A stretch of 64,000 nucleotides of DNA. Source: Rhodococcus sp. 105337 (GTDB taxonomy: Bacteria > Actinomycetota > Actinomycetes > Mycobacteriales > Mycobacteriaceae). The stretch lies in the NCBI RefSeq assembly GCF_012844225.1, contig NZ_JABAGQ010000010.1, forward strand, positions 108,636-172,635. The letters run 5' to 3'. The notes under the pieces are model-generated. The model was not told where the DNA came from. It saw only the letters and a list, made by a program, of their open reading frames with translations, and searched no databases. Position numbers and translations under genes: made by a program. Positions within the stretch are counted from its first letter, which is position 1. Each line of letters begins with the position of its first letter. This document shows, piece after piece, positions 35,135 through 43,472 of this stretch.

Positions 35135-35162
35135 TTGACGCCCTGTTGTGCATCGGTACCCT
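35135..35162 (+). promoter_or_regulatory. promoter of the ABC-F gene leader
   Basis: TTGACG (35135-35140) and TACCCT (35157-35162) are spaced by 16 bases. Just upstream is the AT-rich gggaatcaatccga, which would fit a WhiB7-type AT-hook contact. Transcription would start at about 35168-35170, leaving a leader of about 185 bases before the ABC-F ATG. The WhiB7 link is inference. Confidence 0.4.
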
Positions 35163-35169
35163 GGATGTC

Positions 35170-35196
35170 GTGATCCAGGCACTCCTCTTCCACTGA
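35170..35196 (+). CDS. possible 8-residue leader peptide of the ABC-F gene
   Basis: GTG ATC CAG GCA CTC CTC TTC CAC TGA would encode MIQALLFH. Its GTG coincides with the predicted transcription start, so it would be a leaderless ORF. Short translated leaders that stall under ribosome-targeting drugs control several antibiotic-resistance ABC-F genes. No direct proof is available here. Confidence 0.3.
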   Translation: MIQALLFH

Positions 35197-35353
35197 CGCC
35201 CGCCGGCCCGCCCCTTCCCTCGCCCGCGCGACGGGAATCGGAGAAGCGGGCCGTTGCCTGTGTCCCTCGGCCGCTGACCCGGCCGTTCGTCGGAAACCGA
35301 GCGACTCCACCCCACCACAGTGGGGACGAGGTGCCCGGTATGCGGAGGAAAAC
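35197..35353 (+). promoter_or_regulatory. structured 5' leader of the ABC-F gene
   Basis: The rest of the 333-base gap between the lipase and ABC-F genes is a GC-rich leader with no long reading frame. A perfect hairpin CCCCAC-CACA-GTGGGG occupies 35310-35325, and cggccg-ctgacc-cggccg lies about 40 bases before it. Alternative pairing could form an attenuator. The ABC-F ribosome site cggaggaaaac directly precedes the ATG at 35354. Confidence 0.4.
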
Positions 35354-37021
35354 ATGACCACCACAATCACACTGCCTCGCCGTTCGCGCGCGCAACTCGG
35401 AGCACTCGACGTCCACATCGCCCGCGGCGGCCACCCCGTCCTGCAAGGCGTCGACCTCGCTGTCTCACCCGGCTCCCGGATCGGCGTGGTCGGTGAGAAC
35501 GGACAGGGAAAGTCCACGCTGCTGCATATTCTCGCGGGCAGCCTCGAACCCGATTCCGGATCCGTTCGACGATTCGGGTCGCTCGGCGTCGCAGAGCAGG
35601 AGATGACCGTCAGCGGCGGTCGTACGGTCGGCGACCTGATCGACACCGAACTCGCCGCGGCCCGTGCAGCCCTGCGCGCGCTGGACGACAGTGCCGTCGG
35701 GCTGTCCGAGGGCAGGTCGGCTGCCGCGGAGACCTACGCGAACGCGCTCGAGGCAGCCGAGCAACTCGAGGCCTGGGACGCCGATCGCCGCGTCGATGCG
35801 GCCCTCGAGGCACTCGGTGCTGTGACCGATCGGTCCCGGCTCCTGTCCGAGATGTCCGTGGGGCAGCGCTACCGCGTGCGGCTCGCAGCCCTGCTCGGCG
35901 CGGAACACGACTTCCTTCTGCTGGACGAGCCCACCAACCACCTCGACGCCGACGGTCTCGACTACCTCACCGAGCGACTGCAACAGACCCGCAGCGGTCT
36001 CGTCCTCGTCAGCCACGACCGGGCCTTGCTGTCCGATGTCGCGACTTCGATCCTCGACCTGAACCCGAGCCGGGACGGGCGCCCCCGCCTCTACGGCGGT
36101 GGCTACGCCGGTTATCGCGAGGGACGAAAGGCCGAATACGCGCGATGGGTCGAGGAATACAACCGGCAGGAGGCCGAGCGTGCCCGGCTCACCGGCGAGC
36201 TCGAGCACGCCCGGGACAGGCTGATCGACGGCTGGCGACCGGACAAGGGAACGGGAAAACACCAGCGCGCGACCCGCGCTCCCGGCCTGGTTCGATCCGT
36301 CCACCGCCGGCAGGACGCGCTCGACGAGCAGGAGATCACGACGCCTGTCCCTCCGCTGCGGTTCACGATGCCCTCACTCGGCGCCGAACTCGACTTGCTC
36401 GAGCCCGACGCGCCGCTGATCAGGGCGGAGAAGATCGCGGTCGCGGGCCGGCTCGACCGGCCGGTCTCGCTCGCGGTGCTCGCCGGGTCGCGGCTGATGG
36501 TGACGGGACCGAACGGTGCCGGGAAGTCGACACTTCTCGCCGTGCTCGCACAGACGATCGAGCCGACGTCGGGAACGCTGGTCGTGGACCCGGTGGTGAG
36601 GGTCGGGCGACTCGCGCAGGAGTCGGCACCGCCGTCCGGGAAGCGGGTACGCGAGGTGTACGACACCCACATCGGACTCCTCACCGCCCACGGTGTGGTG
36701 CCCGAGGACCGCACCGTGCCCCTGGAGGATCTCGGTCTGCTCGACGAGCGGGATCTCGACAAGCGGGTGCGGGATTTGTCGATGGGCCAGCAGCGTCGGC
36801 TCGACCTGGCGATGATGCTCGCGACCCGGCCCCACGTTCTGCTGCTCGACGAGCCGACGAACCATCTGTCGATCACCCTCGTGGACGAGATGACCGAGGC
36901 CCTGGAGGTCACCGACGCCGCTGTGGTGCTCGCGACCCATGACCGCCAGCTTCGCCGGGACGTTGCGGGGTGGAAGCATCTGAACCTCACGGTGAACCGG
37001 GCGGACCGCGAGGTCGCGTGA
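35354..37021 (+). CDS. ABC-F family ATPase (ribosome-protection type)
   Basis: A 555-residue soluble ABC-F protein with two nucleotide-binding domains and no membrane part. Walker A motifs are GENGQGKST (about 48) and GPNGAGKST (about 381). Walker B is LLLDEPTNHLDAD and LLLDEPTNHLSI. Signatures are the atypical MSVGQRYRVRLA and LSMGQQRRLDLA. The interdomain linker (about 255-330) is basic and partly coiled. Such proteins displace antibiotics from the ribosome or tune translation. The structured leader favours a resistance role; this is inferred. Confidence 0.85.
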   Translation: MTTTITLPRRSRAQLGALDVHIARGGHPVLQGVDLAVSPGSRIGVVGENGQGKSTLLHILAGSLEPDSGSVRRFGSLGVAEQEMTVSGGRTVGDLIDTELAAARAALRALDDSAVGLSEGRSAAAETYANALEAAEQLEAWDADRRVDAALEALGAVTDRSRLLSEMSVGQRYRVRLAALLGAEHDFLLLDEPTNHLDADGLDYLTERLQQTRSGLVLVSHDRALLSDVATSILDLNPSRDGRPRLYGGGYAGYREGRKAEYARWVEEYNRQEAERARLTGELEHARDRLIDGWRPDKGTGKHQRATRAPGLVRSVHRRQDALDEQEITTPVPPLRFTMPSLGAELDLLEPDAPLIRAEKIAVAGRLDRPVSLAVLAGSRLMVTGPNGAGKSTLLAVLAQTIEPTSGTLVVDPVVRVGRLAQESAPPSGKRVREVYDTHIGLLTAHGVVPEDRTVPLEDLGLLDERDLDKRVRDLSMGQQRRLDLAMMLATRPHVLLLDEPTNHLSITLVDEMTEALEVTDAAVVLATHDRQLRRDVAGWKHLNLTVNRADREVA

Positions 37022-37027
37022 CCGGCG

Positions 37028-37948
37028 TCAGATCCCGGCACCGCGTGCGGCGGCCGGAGGGGTGGTCGTCGTGGGCACGATCGAGTGGGCCAGCGCCTGA
37101 ACGAGAAATTCGAGTTCCGGTGTCGGTGTCGCCCCGCTTCGCAGGACACCGCACACCGGCACGCGCAGCCGGTGGTCGGTCTCGCGCATGAACTTCAGGC
37201 CCTTGTGCGGTGTCTCGGCGGCGGTGCCGGCGTAGAGGACCGTCCAGGCCCGTGGGTTGGTGATGACCTCGAGGGTGGCGGTGTGGTCGCTGGCGATCGG
37301 GGGACCGAGCCGGACGCGGCGACCGACCTCGACGAACGCGTCCTCGATCACGCGGTGCAGCAGAACCTGGTTGTTCCGGGGTGGCAGCAGCAACGGATAG
37401 TGCGCGAGTTCTCCGATGTCCACGGTGGAGAAGGCGGACAACGGGTGTCTCGTCGAGGTGACGATGACGAGATCTTCGATCCCGAGGCGAATCGCCTCGA
37501 GGCCGGGCCGGTCCACGTCGCCGCGGATCAGGGCGAGGTCGGCTTCGCCGGACGCGACAGCGTTGACCCGATCGGTGAAGTCCTTGATGACGAACTCGAC
37601 GTCGAGGTTGGGGTGGCGCTCGCGTACGCGGGAGATGGCGTCGAGACTCTGCGACGCGAAACTCATGTTCGCCGTGATCCGGATACTTCCCCGCGGCTCG
37701 TGCCCGACTTCGAGCGCGCGGGCCTCGAGGCTCAGCACCTCGGCGGCGATGGGCATCAGCCGTACCCCCGCCGGGGTGAGCTTGACCGAGCGCGTCGAGC
37801 GCTCGAACAGCTTCGCGCCCACCTCCTGCTCGAGTTTCGCGATCTGGTGACTGATCGCCGACTGGGAGATGAAGCATCGTTCGGCTGCCCTCGAGAAGCT
37901 CGTCTCTTCTCCCACGGCGAGGAAGTACCGCAGTTGCCGGAAGTCCAT
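37028..37948 (-). CDS. LysR-family transcriptional regulator
   Basis: A 306-residue LysR regulator. The N-terminal winged helix reads FRQLRYFLAVGEETSFSRAA and ISQSAISHQIAKLEQEVG. The effector domain starts at about residue 90 (RGSIRITAN) and is followed by a normal C-terminal lobe. GTG-ATG at 37951/37948; the ATG is preferred. It is divergent from ndh across 95 bases, so it may regulate ndh or itself. It converges on the ABC-F gene with a 6-base gap. Confidence 0.85.
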   Translation of the reverse strand: MDFRQLRYFLAVGEETSFSRAAERCFISQSAISHQIAKLEQEVGAKLFERSTRSVKLTPAGVRLMPIAAEVLSLEARALEVGHEPRGSIRITANMSFASQSLDAISRVRERHPNLDVEFVIKDFTDRVNAVASGEADLALIRGDVDRPGLEAIRLGIEDLVIVTSTRHPLSAFSTVDIGELAHYPLLLPPRNNQVLLHRVIEDAFVEVGRRVRLGPPIASDHTATLEVITNPRAWTVLYAGTAAETPHKGLKFMRETDHRLRVPVCGVLRSGATPTPELEFLVQALAHSIVPTTTTPPAAARGAGI

Positions 37949-38043
37949 CACGCCCCTACTTATGAGCAGAACAGATAACAGTTCCCCGAATATCCCAGGT
38001 TACTGGATACAGGAGGGGTCGGAAACCTAGGTTGGACTAATAC

Positions 38044-39444
38044 ATGAACTCGAGTGGAGGTATCGCTGGCGTGGGTGGGACAGGAAAGGAAGAGGCGAAC
38101 ATCATCGACCGGACAGAGGTTGTCATCGTCGGTTCCGGCTTCGGAGCACTGGCGACGGCGAAGAAACTCGCGAAGGCCGGCAAGCCGTTCGTCCTCATCT
38201 CGGAGACCACCGAGCACCTGTTCCAGCCTCTGCTCTACCAGGTGGCGACGGGTGTCATCTCGCCCGGCGAGATCGCACCGTCCGTCCGCGCGATCCTCGC
38301 GAAGTACCCGCAGGCCGATGTGCGGCTGGGCAGGGTCGTCGACGTGGATCCGGATGCCGGCACCGTCACCTATGAAGCCGGCGGCACTCGGCACACCCTC
38401 GGGTACGACCACCTCGTCGCCGCGACCGGTGCCCGCCAGGCGTACTTCGGCCGCGACGAGTTCGCCGACCTGACGTACGCGCTCAAGACCGTCGACGATG
38501 CCGAGCGGCTGCGCCGCCAGATCGTCCGCTGCTTCGAGGAAGCACACACGACCTCCGATCCGGAACACCGGAAGAATCTGCTCAGCTTCATCGTCGTCGG
38601 GGCAGGGCCCACCGGCGTCGAGCTCGCCGGCCAGATCAAGGAACTCGCACAGCGCTACTTCGCGGATGCGATCCACAACATCACCGCGGACGACGTCACC
38701 GTCACGCTCGTCGAAGGTGCAGACAAGGTGCTCCCGCCGTTCGGCGGCAAGCTGAGCGAGTACTCGAAGGAATCGCTCGAAAAAGCCGGCGTCGAGGTTG
38801 TGCTCAACACCCTCGTGACCGACATCGACGAGCACGGCGCGACCCTGTCCACGCCGACCACCGAGGCATCGCGTCGTCTCACCGCCGAGACGATCATCTG
38901 GTCCGCCGGCATCCAGGCCAACGACTTCGCCGCAGTGCTCGCCGAGCGCACGCGCTGCGAGACGGTCCGCGGAGGACGGCTCGTGGTCGACGCGGACTTC
39001 ACGGTGGGCAGCGCCGACAACATCTACGCCATCGGCGACATGGTCACGCTCGACAACCTGCCGGCGCAGTCGCCGTTCGCCATGCAGGGCGGCCGGCACG
39101 TCGCCAAGATGATCCTGGGCAAGATCCCGGCCGGCACGCCCTTCAAGTACAAGGACAAGGGCAGCATGGCGATCATCAACCGCTTCCGCGCCATCACGCG
39201 GGTCGGGAAGGTCGAACTCACCGGCTTCATCGCGTGGGTGCTGTGGCTGGCCGTGCACCTCGTGTACCTCGTGGGCTTCCGTAATCGCTACATCGCGGTC
39301 ATGTCGTGGTGCGGGTCCTTCCTGGGCCACCGCCGCCCGCACTTCTACTACGCGCAGGAACCCACGCCTGTCGCTGCTCCTCCGGAGCCGGTGTCCGCGT
39401 CGGCGGACGAGGCGGGCACAGAACCCGTGCGCGTGTCCGCGTAG
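38044..39444 (+). CDS. ndh: type II NADH dehydrogenase (NDH-2)
   Basis: A 466-residue FAD protein that oxidises NADH and reduces menaquinone at the membrane face without proton pumping. The two dinucleotide folds are VIVGSGFGALATA (about 27-39) and FIVVGAGPTGVELAG (about 181-195). The quinone-binding AIGDMVTLDN and PFAMQGG follow. C-terminal amphipathic or hydrophobic stretches (about 395-425) anchor it. The ATG at 38044 has no ribosome site; a GTG at 38071 after ggagg is an alternative. A palindrome AACCTAGGTT lies at 38024-38033. Confidence 0.85.
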   Translation: MNSSGGIAGVGGTGKEEANIIDRTEVVIVGSGFGALATAKKLAKAGKPFVLISETTEHLFQPLLYQVATGVISPGEIAPSVRAILAKYPQADVRLGRVVDVDPDAGTVTYEAGGTRHTLGYDHLVAATGARQAYFGRDEFADLTYALKTVDDAERLRRQIVRCFEEAHTTSDPEHRKNLLSFIVVGAGPTGVELAGQIKELAQRYFADAIHNITADDVTVTLVEGADKVLPPFGGKLSEYSKESLEKAGVEVVLNTLVTDIDEHGATLSTPTTEASRRLTAETIIWSAGIQANDFAAVLAERTRCETVRGGRLVVDADFTVGSADNIYAIGDMVTLDNLPAQSPFAMQGGRHVAKMILGKIPAGTPFKYKDKGSMAIINRFRAITRVGKVELTGFIAWVLWLAVHLVYLVGFRNRYIAVMSWCGSFLGHRRPHFYYAQEPTPVAAPPEPVSASADEAGTEPVRVSA

Positions 39445-39457
39445 GAACTCGCTCTTC

Positions 39458-39489
39458 AGGACCCCGGCCGTCGTCACGGCCGGGGTCCT
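39458..39489 (+). terminator. terminator of ndh
   Basis: AGGACCCCGGCCGT-CGTC-ACGGCCGGGGTCCT is a perfect 14-bp GC-rich stem with a 4-base loop, starting 13 bases after the ndh stop. No T-run follows, as is common in actinobacteria. It isolates ndh from the carrier-protein operon. Confidence 0.8.
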
Positions 39490-39528
39490 GACTAGTTGTG
39501 AACCGGGACACATGTGGGCGCGGCGGGA

Positions 39529-39557
39529 TTGAGTTCGCGCACGCACAGCTCTAGAGT
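39529..39557 (+). promoter_or_regulatory. promoter of the carrier-protein operon
   Basis: TTGAGT (39529-39534), a 17-base spacer and TAGAGT (39552-39557) form a good sigma-70-type promoter. Transcription would start near 39564, about 38 bases before the small ORF at 39602 and about 140 before the transferase GTG. Confidence 0.5.
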
Positions 39558-39601
39558 CACGTCGAATTGCGCAAAACGGGCGTCGGGGCTCGTTGGGGGA
39601 C

Positions 39602-39709
39602 ATGTCGGAGCGCACAGATGCCGGGCGGAACCTGATGAATTCTTCCGAAGTGGCCGTGGCCGAACCTCTTCGCCCACTGTCTGTCTCCGCACGCCGGAGG
39701 AACCCGTGA
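39602..39709 (+). CDS. 35-residue ORF heading the carrier-protein operon
   Basis: ATG at 39602 opens a 35-codon frame whose TGA (39707-39709) overlaps the GTG of the next gene in a GTGA junction, the same pattern as the following junctions of this operon. The peptide is hydrophilic and Arg-rich at its end (SARRRNP) with no known family. The preceding ttggggga is close to the ATG, so the ribosome site is imperfect. It may be a leader ORF for translational coupling, or a real small protein. Confidence 0.35.
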   Translation: MSERTDAGRNLMNSSEVAVAEPLRPLSVSARRRNP

Positions 39710-40128
39710 ATGCCGGCCCGGCCCCGACGATGACGCCTCGCATCGGTTGCGACGTGGTGACTGTCGCCGACGTAGCCCGGAGCATCGACCTCTTCGGGGA
39801 TCGGTACCTGCGACGGGTCTTCACACCGCACGAACTCTCGGTGTGCACCGGGGCCGGCCGCGTTCAGCGACTTGCCGCACGGTTCGCGGCGAAAGAAGCC
39901 GTGATGAAAGTGCTCCGCCCGCGCGACGACGCGATTCCGTGGCGCTCCATCGAAATACGCCGTGCGCCGTGGGGCGGATGTGCCGTGCACCTGGACGGTA
40001 ACGCTGCCGCGCGCGCGTCGGATGAACAGTTGACCGATTTCCAGGTCTCGCTCTCCCACGAGCCCGACTACGCCTTCGCAACCGTGGCCGCGACCCGCAC
40101 AGCAGTGACAGAAAGAGAACAGGCATGA
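39706..40128 (+). CDS. AcpS-type 4'-phosphopantetheinyl transferase
   Basis: A 140-residue holo-[carrier protein] synthase, which moves phosphopantetheine from CoA to a serine of a carrier protein. Magnesium-binding residues are D16 in IGCDVVTVADV and E64 in RFAAKEAVMKVL, the standard AcpS pair. The GTG at 39706 follows ggagg at five bases. It overlaps the carrier-protein gene by four bases (ATGA), so it is probably dedicated to that protein rather than to general fatty acid synthesis. Confidence 0.85.
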   Translation: MNAGPAPTMTPRIGCDVVTVADVARSIDLFGDRYLRRVFTPHELSVCTGAGRVQRLAARFAAKEAVMKVLRPRDDAIPWRSIEIRRAPWGGCAVHLDGNAAARASDEQLTDFQVSLSHEPDYAFATVAATRTAVTEREQA

Positions 40129-40367
40129 CTGAACAGGCAATCCGCAAGGTGCTCGGAGAGCACGCCAAGCTGTCGGTCGACGCCACAGAACTCGATCTCA
40201 CTGCGGATCTCTACGAACTGGGACTGACCTCGCACGCGAGCGTCAACGTGATGCTCGCTCTCGAAGACGCATTCGACATCGAGTTTCCCGACGAACTCCT
40301 GCGTAAGAGCACCTTTGCGAGCGTCGGTTCCATCCGCTCCGCCCTGACCGAACTGGGTGTCGGGTGA
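40125..40367 (+). CDS. acyl/aminoacyl carrier protein
   Basis: An 80-residue four-helix carrier protein. The phosphopantetheine site is S36 in DLYELGLTSHASVNVML, so the usual DSL triad is TSH here. This deviating triad is found in discrete carrier proteins of aminoacyl-carrier clusters. Helices are acidic, as expected. ATGA overlap with the transferase upstream and GTGA overlap with the dehydrogenase downstream indicate tight coupling. Confidence 0.88.
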   Translation: MTEQAIRKVLGEHAKLSVDATELDLTADLYELGLTSHASVNVMLALEDAFDIEFPDELLRKSTFASVGSIRSALTELGVG

Positions 40368-41563
40368 GCGTCGTCGACGCTGCGTTCGGCAGTGCGCCCA
40401 CACAGTTGTCGTTGCGAGAGCGAGCCGAGATCGTCGGCCGCGACATCGCTGCGGTGTGGGCGGACGAAGTCGATCGCGAAGCCCGGTTCCCTCGTGAGGC
40501 CGTCGACGCGCTGCGCGCCCACAAACTGCTCACGTGTGCCGTTCCGGCGGCGCAGGGCGGCGAGGACGCATCGCTGAGCGACCTGTGCGAGATCGCGCGC
40601 ATCCTGGGCCGTTACTGCGCTTCCACCGCGATGATCTTCGCGATGCACCAGACGCAGATCCTCTCGCTCGTGCGGCATTCGACGCCGGGTGTGGCCGCGT
40701 TCGTCGCCGACGCCGCACAGCACGACTACCTCATCGCGTCGGCGACGACCGAACTCGGCACGGGCGGCGACGTGCGCAGTAGCCTCTGCGCAGTCGAGCG
40801 CGTCGACGATTCCGTGTCCGTCGTCAAGAACGCCCCGGTCATCTCGTACGGCGAGTACGCCGACGCGGTCCTGGTGACGGCACGCCGTACCACCGACAGC
40901 CCGCCGAGCGACCAGGTTCTCGTCGTGTGCCCCCGTGACGGCGTGACTCTCGAGCCGACCGGACCGTGGAACACCCTGGGGTTGCGTGGCACCTGCAGTC
41001 CCGGATTCGTCTTGTCCGCAAAGACTTCCGCGGATCTGATCGTGGGTGCGGCGTACTCCGAGATCTCGTCACGGACCATGCTGCCCGTGTCTCACAGTGT
41101 GTGGTCGGCCGTGTGGCTGGGAATCGCCGATGCCGCCATGGAGAAATCCCGCGCGTACGTGCGGTCGGCGGCCCGCAAGCAGCCCGGCGTCACTCCGCCC
41201 GGTGCGCTGCGTCTCGCGGAGGCGGCCGCCGCTCACCAGCAGTTCGCCGATCTCGTCTTCTCGGCCGCGGGACGTTTCGACCGGACCACGGCTGCGGAAG
41301 CAGGTTCGGCGGAGGCCGAATCGCTGACGGGGATGGGGTTCTCGCTGGCGATGAACAATCTCAAGGTCAGTGCCTCCACCGCCGTCGTCGACCTCGTGAA
41401 CCGGTCGATGCTGATCTGCGGAATCGCGGGCTACCGGGAAGAGGGCCCCTATTCGCTCGGCAGGCACCTGCGTGACGCGCACGGTGCCGCGGTGATGGTC
41501 AACAACGACCGCATCATGAACAACTCTGCCCAGATGTCGATCGCATACCGAGGGACGATATGA
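40364..41563 (+). CDS. acyl-CoA-dehydrogenase-like flavoprotein acting on the carrier-bound substrate
   Basis: A 399-residue acyl-CoA dehydrogenase-fold enzyme. It has the N-terminal helical LSLRERAEIVGRDIAAVWADEVDREA, the flavin region IASATTELGTGGDVRSS and C-terminal helices ending GIAGYREEGPYSLGRHLRDAHGA. In pathways with discrete carrier proteins such enzymes oxidise aminoacyl- or acyl-S-carrier substrates at the alpha-beta bond; this is inferred from the operon. The GTG at 40364 overlaps the carrier-protein stop and its own stop overlaps the next ATG. Confidence 0.8.
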   Translation: MSVVDAAFGSAPTQLSLRERAEIVGRDIAAVWADEVDREARFPREAVDALRAHKLLTCAVPAAQGGEDASLSDLCEIARILGRYCASTAMIFAMHQTQILSLVRHSTPGVAAFVADAAQHDYLIASATTELGTGGDVRSSLCAVERVDDSVSVVKNAPVISYGEYADAVLVTARRTTDSPPSDQVLVVCPRDGVTLEPTGPWNTLGLRGTCSPGFVLSAKTSADLIVGAAYSEISSRTMLPVSHSVWSAVWLGIADAAMEKSRAYVRSAARKQPGVTPPGALRLAEAAAAHQQFADLVFSAAGRFDRTTAAEAGSAEAESLTGMGFSLAMNNLKVSASTAVVDLVNRSMLICGIAGYREEGPYSLGRHLRDAHGAAVMVNNDRIMNNSAQMSIAYRGTI

Positions 41564-42501
41564 CCAGCACGGCCGTCGGGGACCGCACGGAACTCGAACG
41601 GGCACGGCAGGACTTCCAGCAGCAGTTGCTCGCCGCGGGACTGCTCGTCGACACCGCGGTTCCCGGGCTCTACGGCCGCTCCGGCGAATTCGAAGACATC
41701 GTCGACGGAATCGACCGGGTCGTGGTCGCGGCCGGCCCGGGCGCGGCGGCGACCCGCCTGCGCTTCCCTCCGGTCTTCCCGCGCACCAGTTTCGAGCGAA
41801 CCGACTACATCGCCTCGTTCCCGCACCTGACCGGTGCCGTGACGACGTTCGCCGGGACCAACGCCGAACACGCCGAGTTGCTCGCCGCTCGCGCGCGGGG
41901 CGAAGCGTGGGATGCCTGGCTCGAACCCGCTGATACCGTCCTGGTCTCGGCGGCATGCCACCCCGCATACGCGAAGTACAGCGGAACCCTGCGTGAGGGT
42001 GGCGAACTGCTCGATGTGTACGGCTACTGTTTCCGGCACGAGCCGGCAATCGATCCGGCACGCATGCAGGCGTTCCGCATGCACGAGTTCGTGCGTCTGG
42101 GCACCGCCGACGACGCCGCGCAGCACCGCGACACCTGGATCGGGCGCGGACTCGAGGTACTGGACTCGCTCGGCCTCGACGCCACCGCGGTGCCGGCCAA
42201 CGACCCGTTCTTCGGCCGGGCCGGACGCATGCTCGCGGCGAATCAGCGCCACGAGAACCTCAAAACCGAGTTGACGGTGCGGCTCTACGGAGACCTCGAC
42301 GACGGCACCGCCGTGGTGTCGTGCAACTGCCACCGCGATCACTTCGGAGACACCTTCGGCATCGTCACGCCGGACGGCGAGGTCGCACACAGTGCGTGCG
42401 TAGGTTTCGGAATGGAGCGCATCGCGCTGGCGATGCTGCGCACGCACGGCCTTGCCGTCGGCAACTGGCCGGACTCGGTGCGCAACAGGATGTTTCCGTG
42501 A
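41560..42501 (+). CDS. amino acid:[carrier protein] ligase (class II aaRS-like)
   Basis: A 313-residue homologue of atypical seryl-tRNA synthetases that lacks a tRNA-binding domain and loads an amino acid on a carrier protein via an aminoacyl adenylate. Predicted zinc ligands are C133 (SAACHPAYAKY), E176 (HEFVRLG) and C280 (AHSACVGFGMER). They match the Cys-Glu-Cys set known for the Bradyrhizobium Bll0957 type. Motif 3 has E286 and R287. ATGA and GTGA overlaps join it to both neighbours. Known members use glycine or alanine; the substrate here is unknown. Confidence 0.85.
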   Translation: MTSTAVGDRTELERARQDFQQQLLAAGLLVDTAVPGLYGRSGEFEDIVDGIDRVVVAAGPGAAATRLRFPPVFPRTSFERTDYIASFPHLTGAVTTFAGTNAEHAELLAARARGEAWDAWLEPADTVLVSAACHPAYAKYSGTLREGGELLDVYGYCFRHEPAIDPARMQAFRMHEFVRLGTADDAAQHRDTWIGRGLEVLDSLGLDATAVPANDPFFGRAGRMLAANQRHENLKTELTVRLYGDLDDGTAVVSCNCHRDHFGDTFGIVTPDGEVAHSACVGFGMERIALAMLRTHGLAVGNWPDSVRNRMFP

Positions 42502-43457
42502 CCCGACGCCTCATCGACGTCCAGGTCGAGGACTACGTTCCGCATGCGATCCACGGCGCAGACCGGGTGTGGACCGAAACCAACTGCTACGTCGACCTCT
42601 GGGTCGAAGTGCTGCACTCGCTCGGACTCGACCCCGTACCGGCCGCGGCGTGTGCCTTCTCCGCGCGCTTCGACGGCAGCCAGTGGACGTTTCTGAAGTT
42701 CAAGCCCGAGGACCTGTTCTCCCTGTACGGCATCGAGGTCGCGGAGATGAACGTGTGGCGCCGGCCCATCGAACATCTCGAAGCGAACGCCGATGCAGGT
42801 CTGCTGTCGACTGTCGAGGTGGACGCCTTCTGGCTGCCCGACACGGACGGAACCGGTTACCGCCGAGAGCATTCGAAGACGACCATCGTGCCGAACCTCA
42901 TCGACCGTGAAGCGGAAGTTCTCGAGTACTTCCACAACAGCGGCTACCATCGCCTCGCCGCAGACGACTTCCGCGGTGTGTTCGGACTCGACGAACCAAT
43001 TTCCGCCTGGCCGCCCTACCTCGAGCAGGTGCGGCTCGGTGTCTCGCTGCCGGAATGCGACGCCTTCGACGCTGTCGTGCGCCGGCACCTCCGCCATCGG
43101 TCCGTTGCCAACCCGGTGCGCGCGCTCGCCGAGCGCGTCCTCGACGACGTCGACCAGTTGAGCTCGGGCGGGATGGAACTGTTCCACCGGTGGACCTTCG
43201 GTGTGCTGCGTCAGTGTGGGGCGAGCGCCGAACTCGCAGCCGACATATGTGAATACATGGAGGACCACGGCTATCCGGGCACAGCAACCGCCGCGCCGGG
43301 ATTCCGGTCGGTCTCCGAGGGAGCGAAGAGCGTGCAGTTCCGCATGGCCCGTGCCGCCCGCGGACGGACTGTAGATCCCGCCGAACAACTCGGCCTGATG
43401 GCGGATGCCTGGGATGCCTCGATCACGACGGCCGCGCGCGCTGCCGGATCTCGCTAG
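42498..43457 (+). CDS. DUF1839-family protein, probable transfer partner of the ligase
   Basis: A 319-residue DUF1839 protein. It begins VQVEDYVPHAIHGADRVWTETNCYVDLWVEVLHSLG; the conserved Cys at about residue 31 and later HNSGYHRL are candidate active-site residues. DUF1839 is repeatedly found beside amino acid:[carrier protein] ligases, so it may transfer the aminoacyl group or bind its acceptor. Biochemical function is unknown. The GTG at 42498 overlaps the ligase stop. Confidence 0.75.
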   Translation: MTRRLIDVQVEDYVPHAIHGADRVWTETNCYVDLWVEVLHSLGLDPVPAAACAFSARFDGSQWTFLKFKPEDLFSLYGIEVAEMNVWRRPIEHLEANADAGLLSTVEVDAFWLPDTDGTGYRREHSKTTIVPNLIDREAEVLEYFHNSGYHRLAADDFRGVFGLDEPISAWPPYLEQVRLGVSLPECDAFDAVVRRHLRHRSVANPVRALAERVLDDVDQLSSGGMELFHRWTFGVLRQCGASAELAADICEYMEDHGYPGTATAAPGFRSVSEGAKSVQFRMARAARGRTVDPAEQLGLMADAWDASITTAARAAGSR

Positions 43458-43472
43458 GAACAGCACTCGAGC

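Noticed and set aside
37960..40140. 726-codon open frame on the minus strand
   Set aside because: It runs antisense to ndh, its terminator and the PPTase gene, all of which have family motifs; long antisense frames are an effect of high GC.
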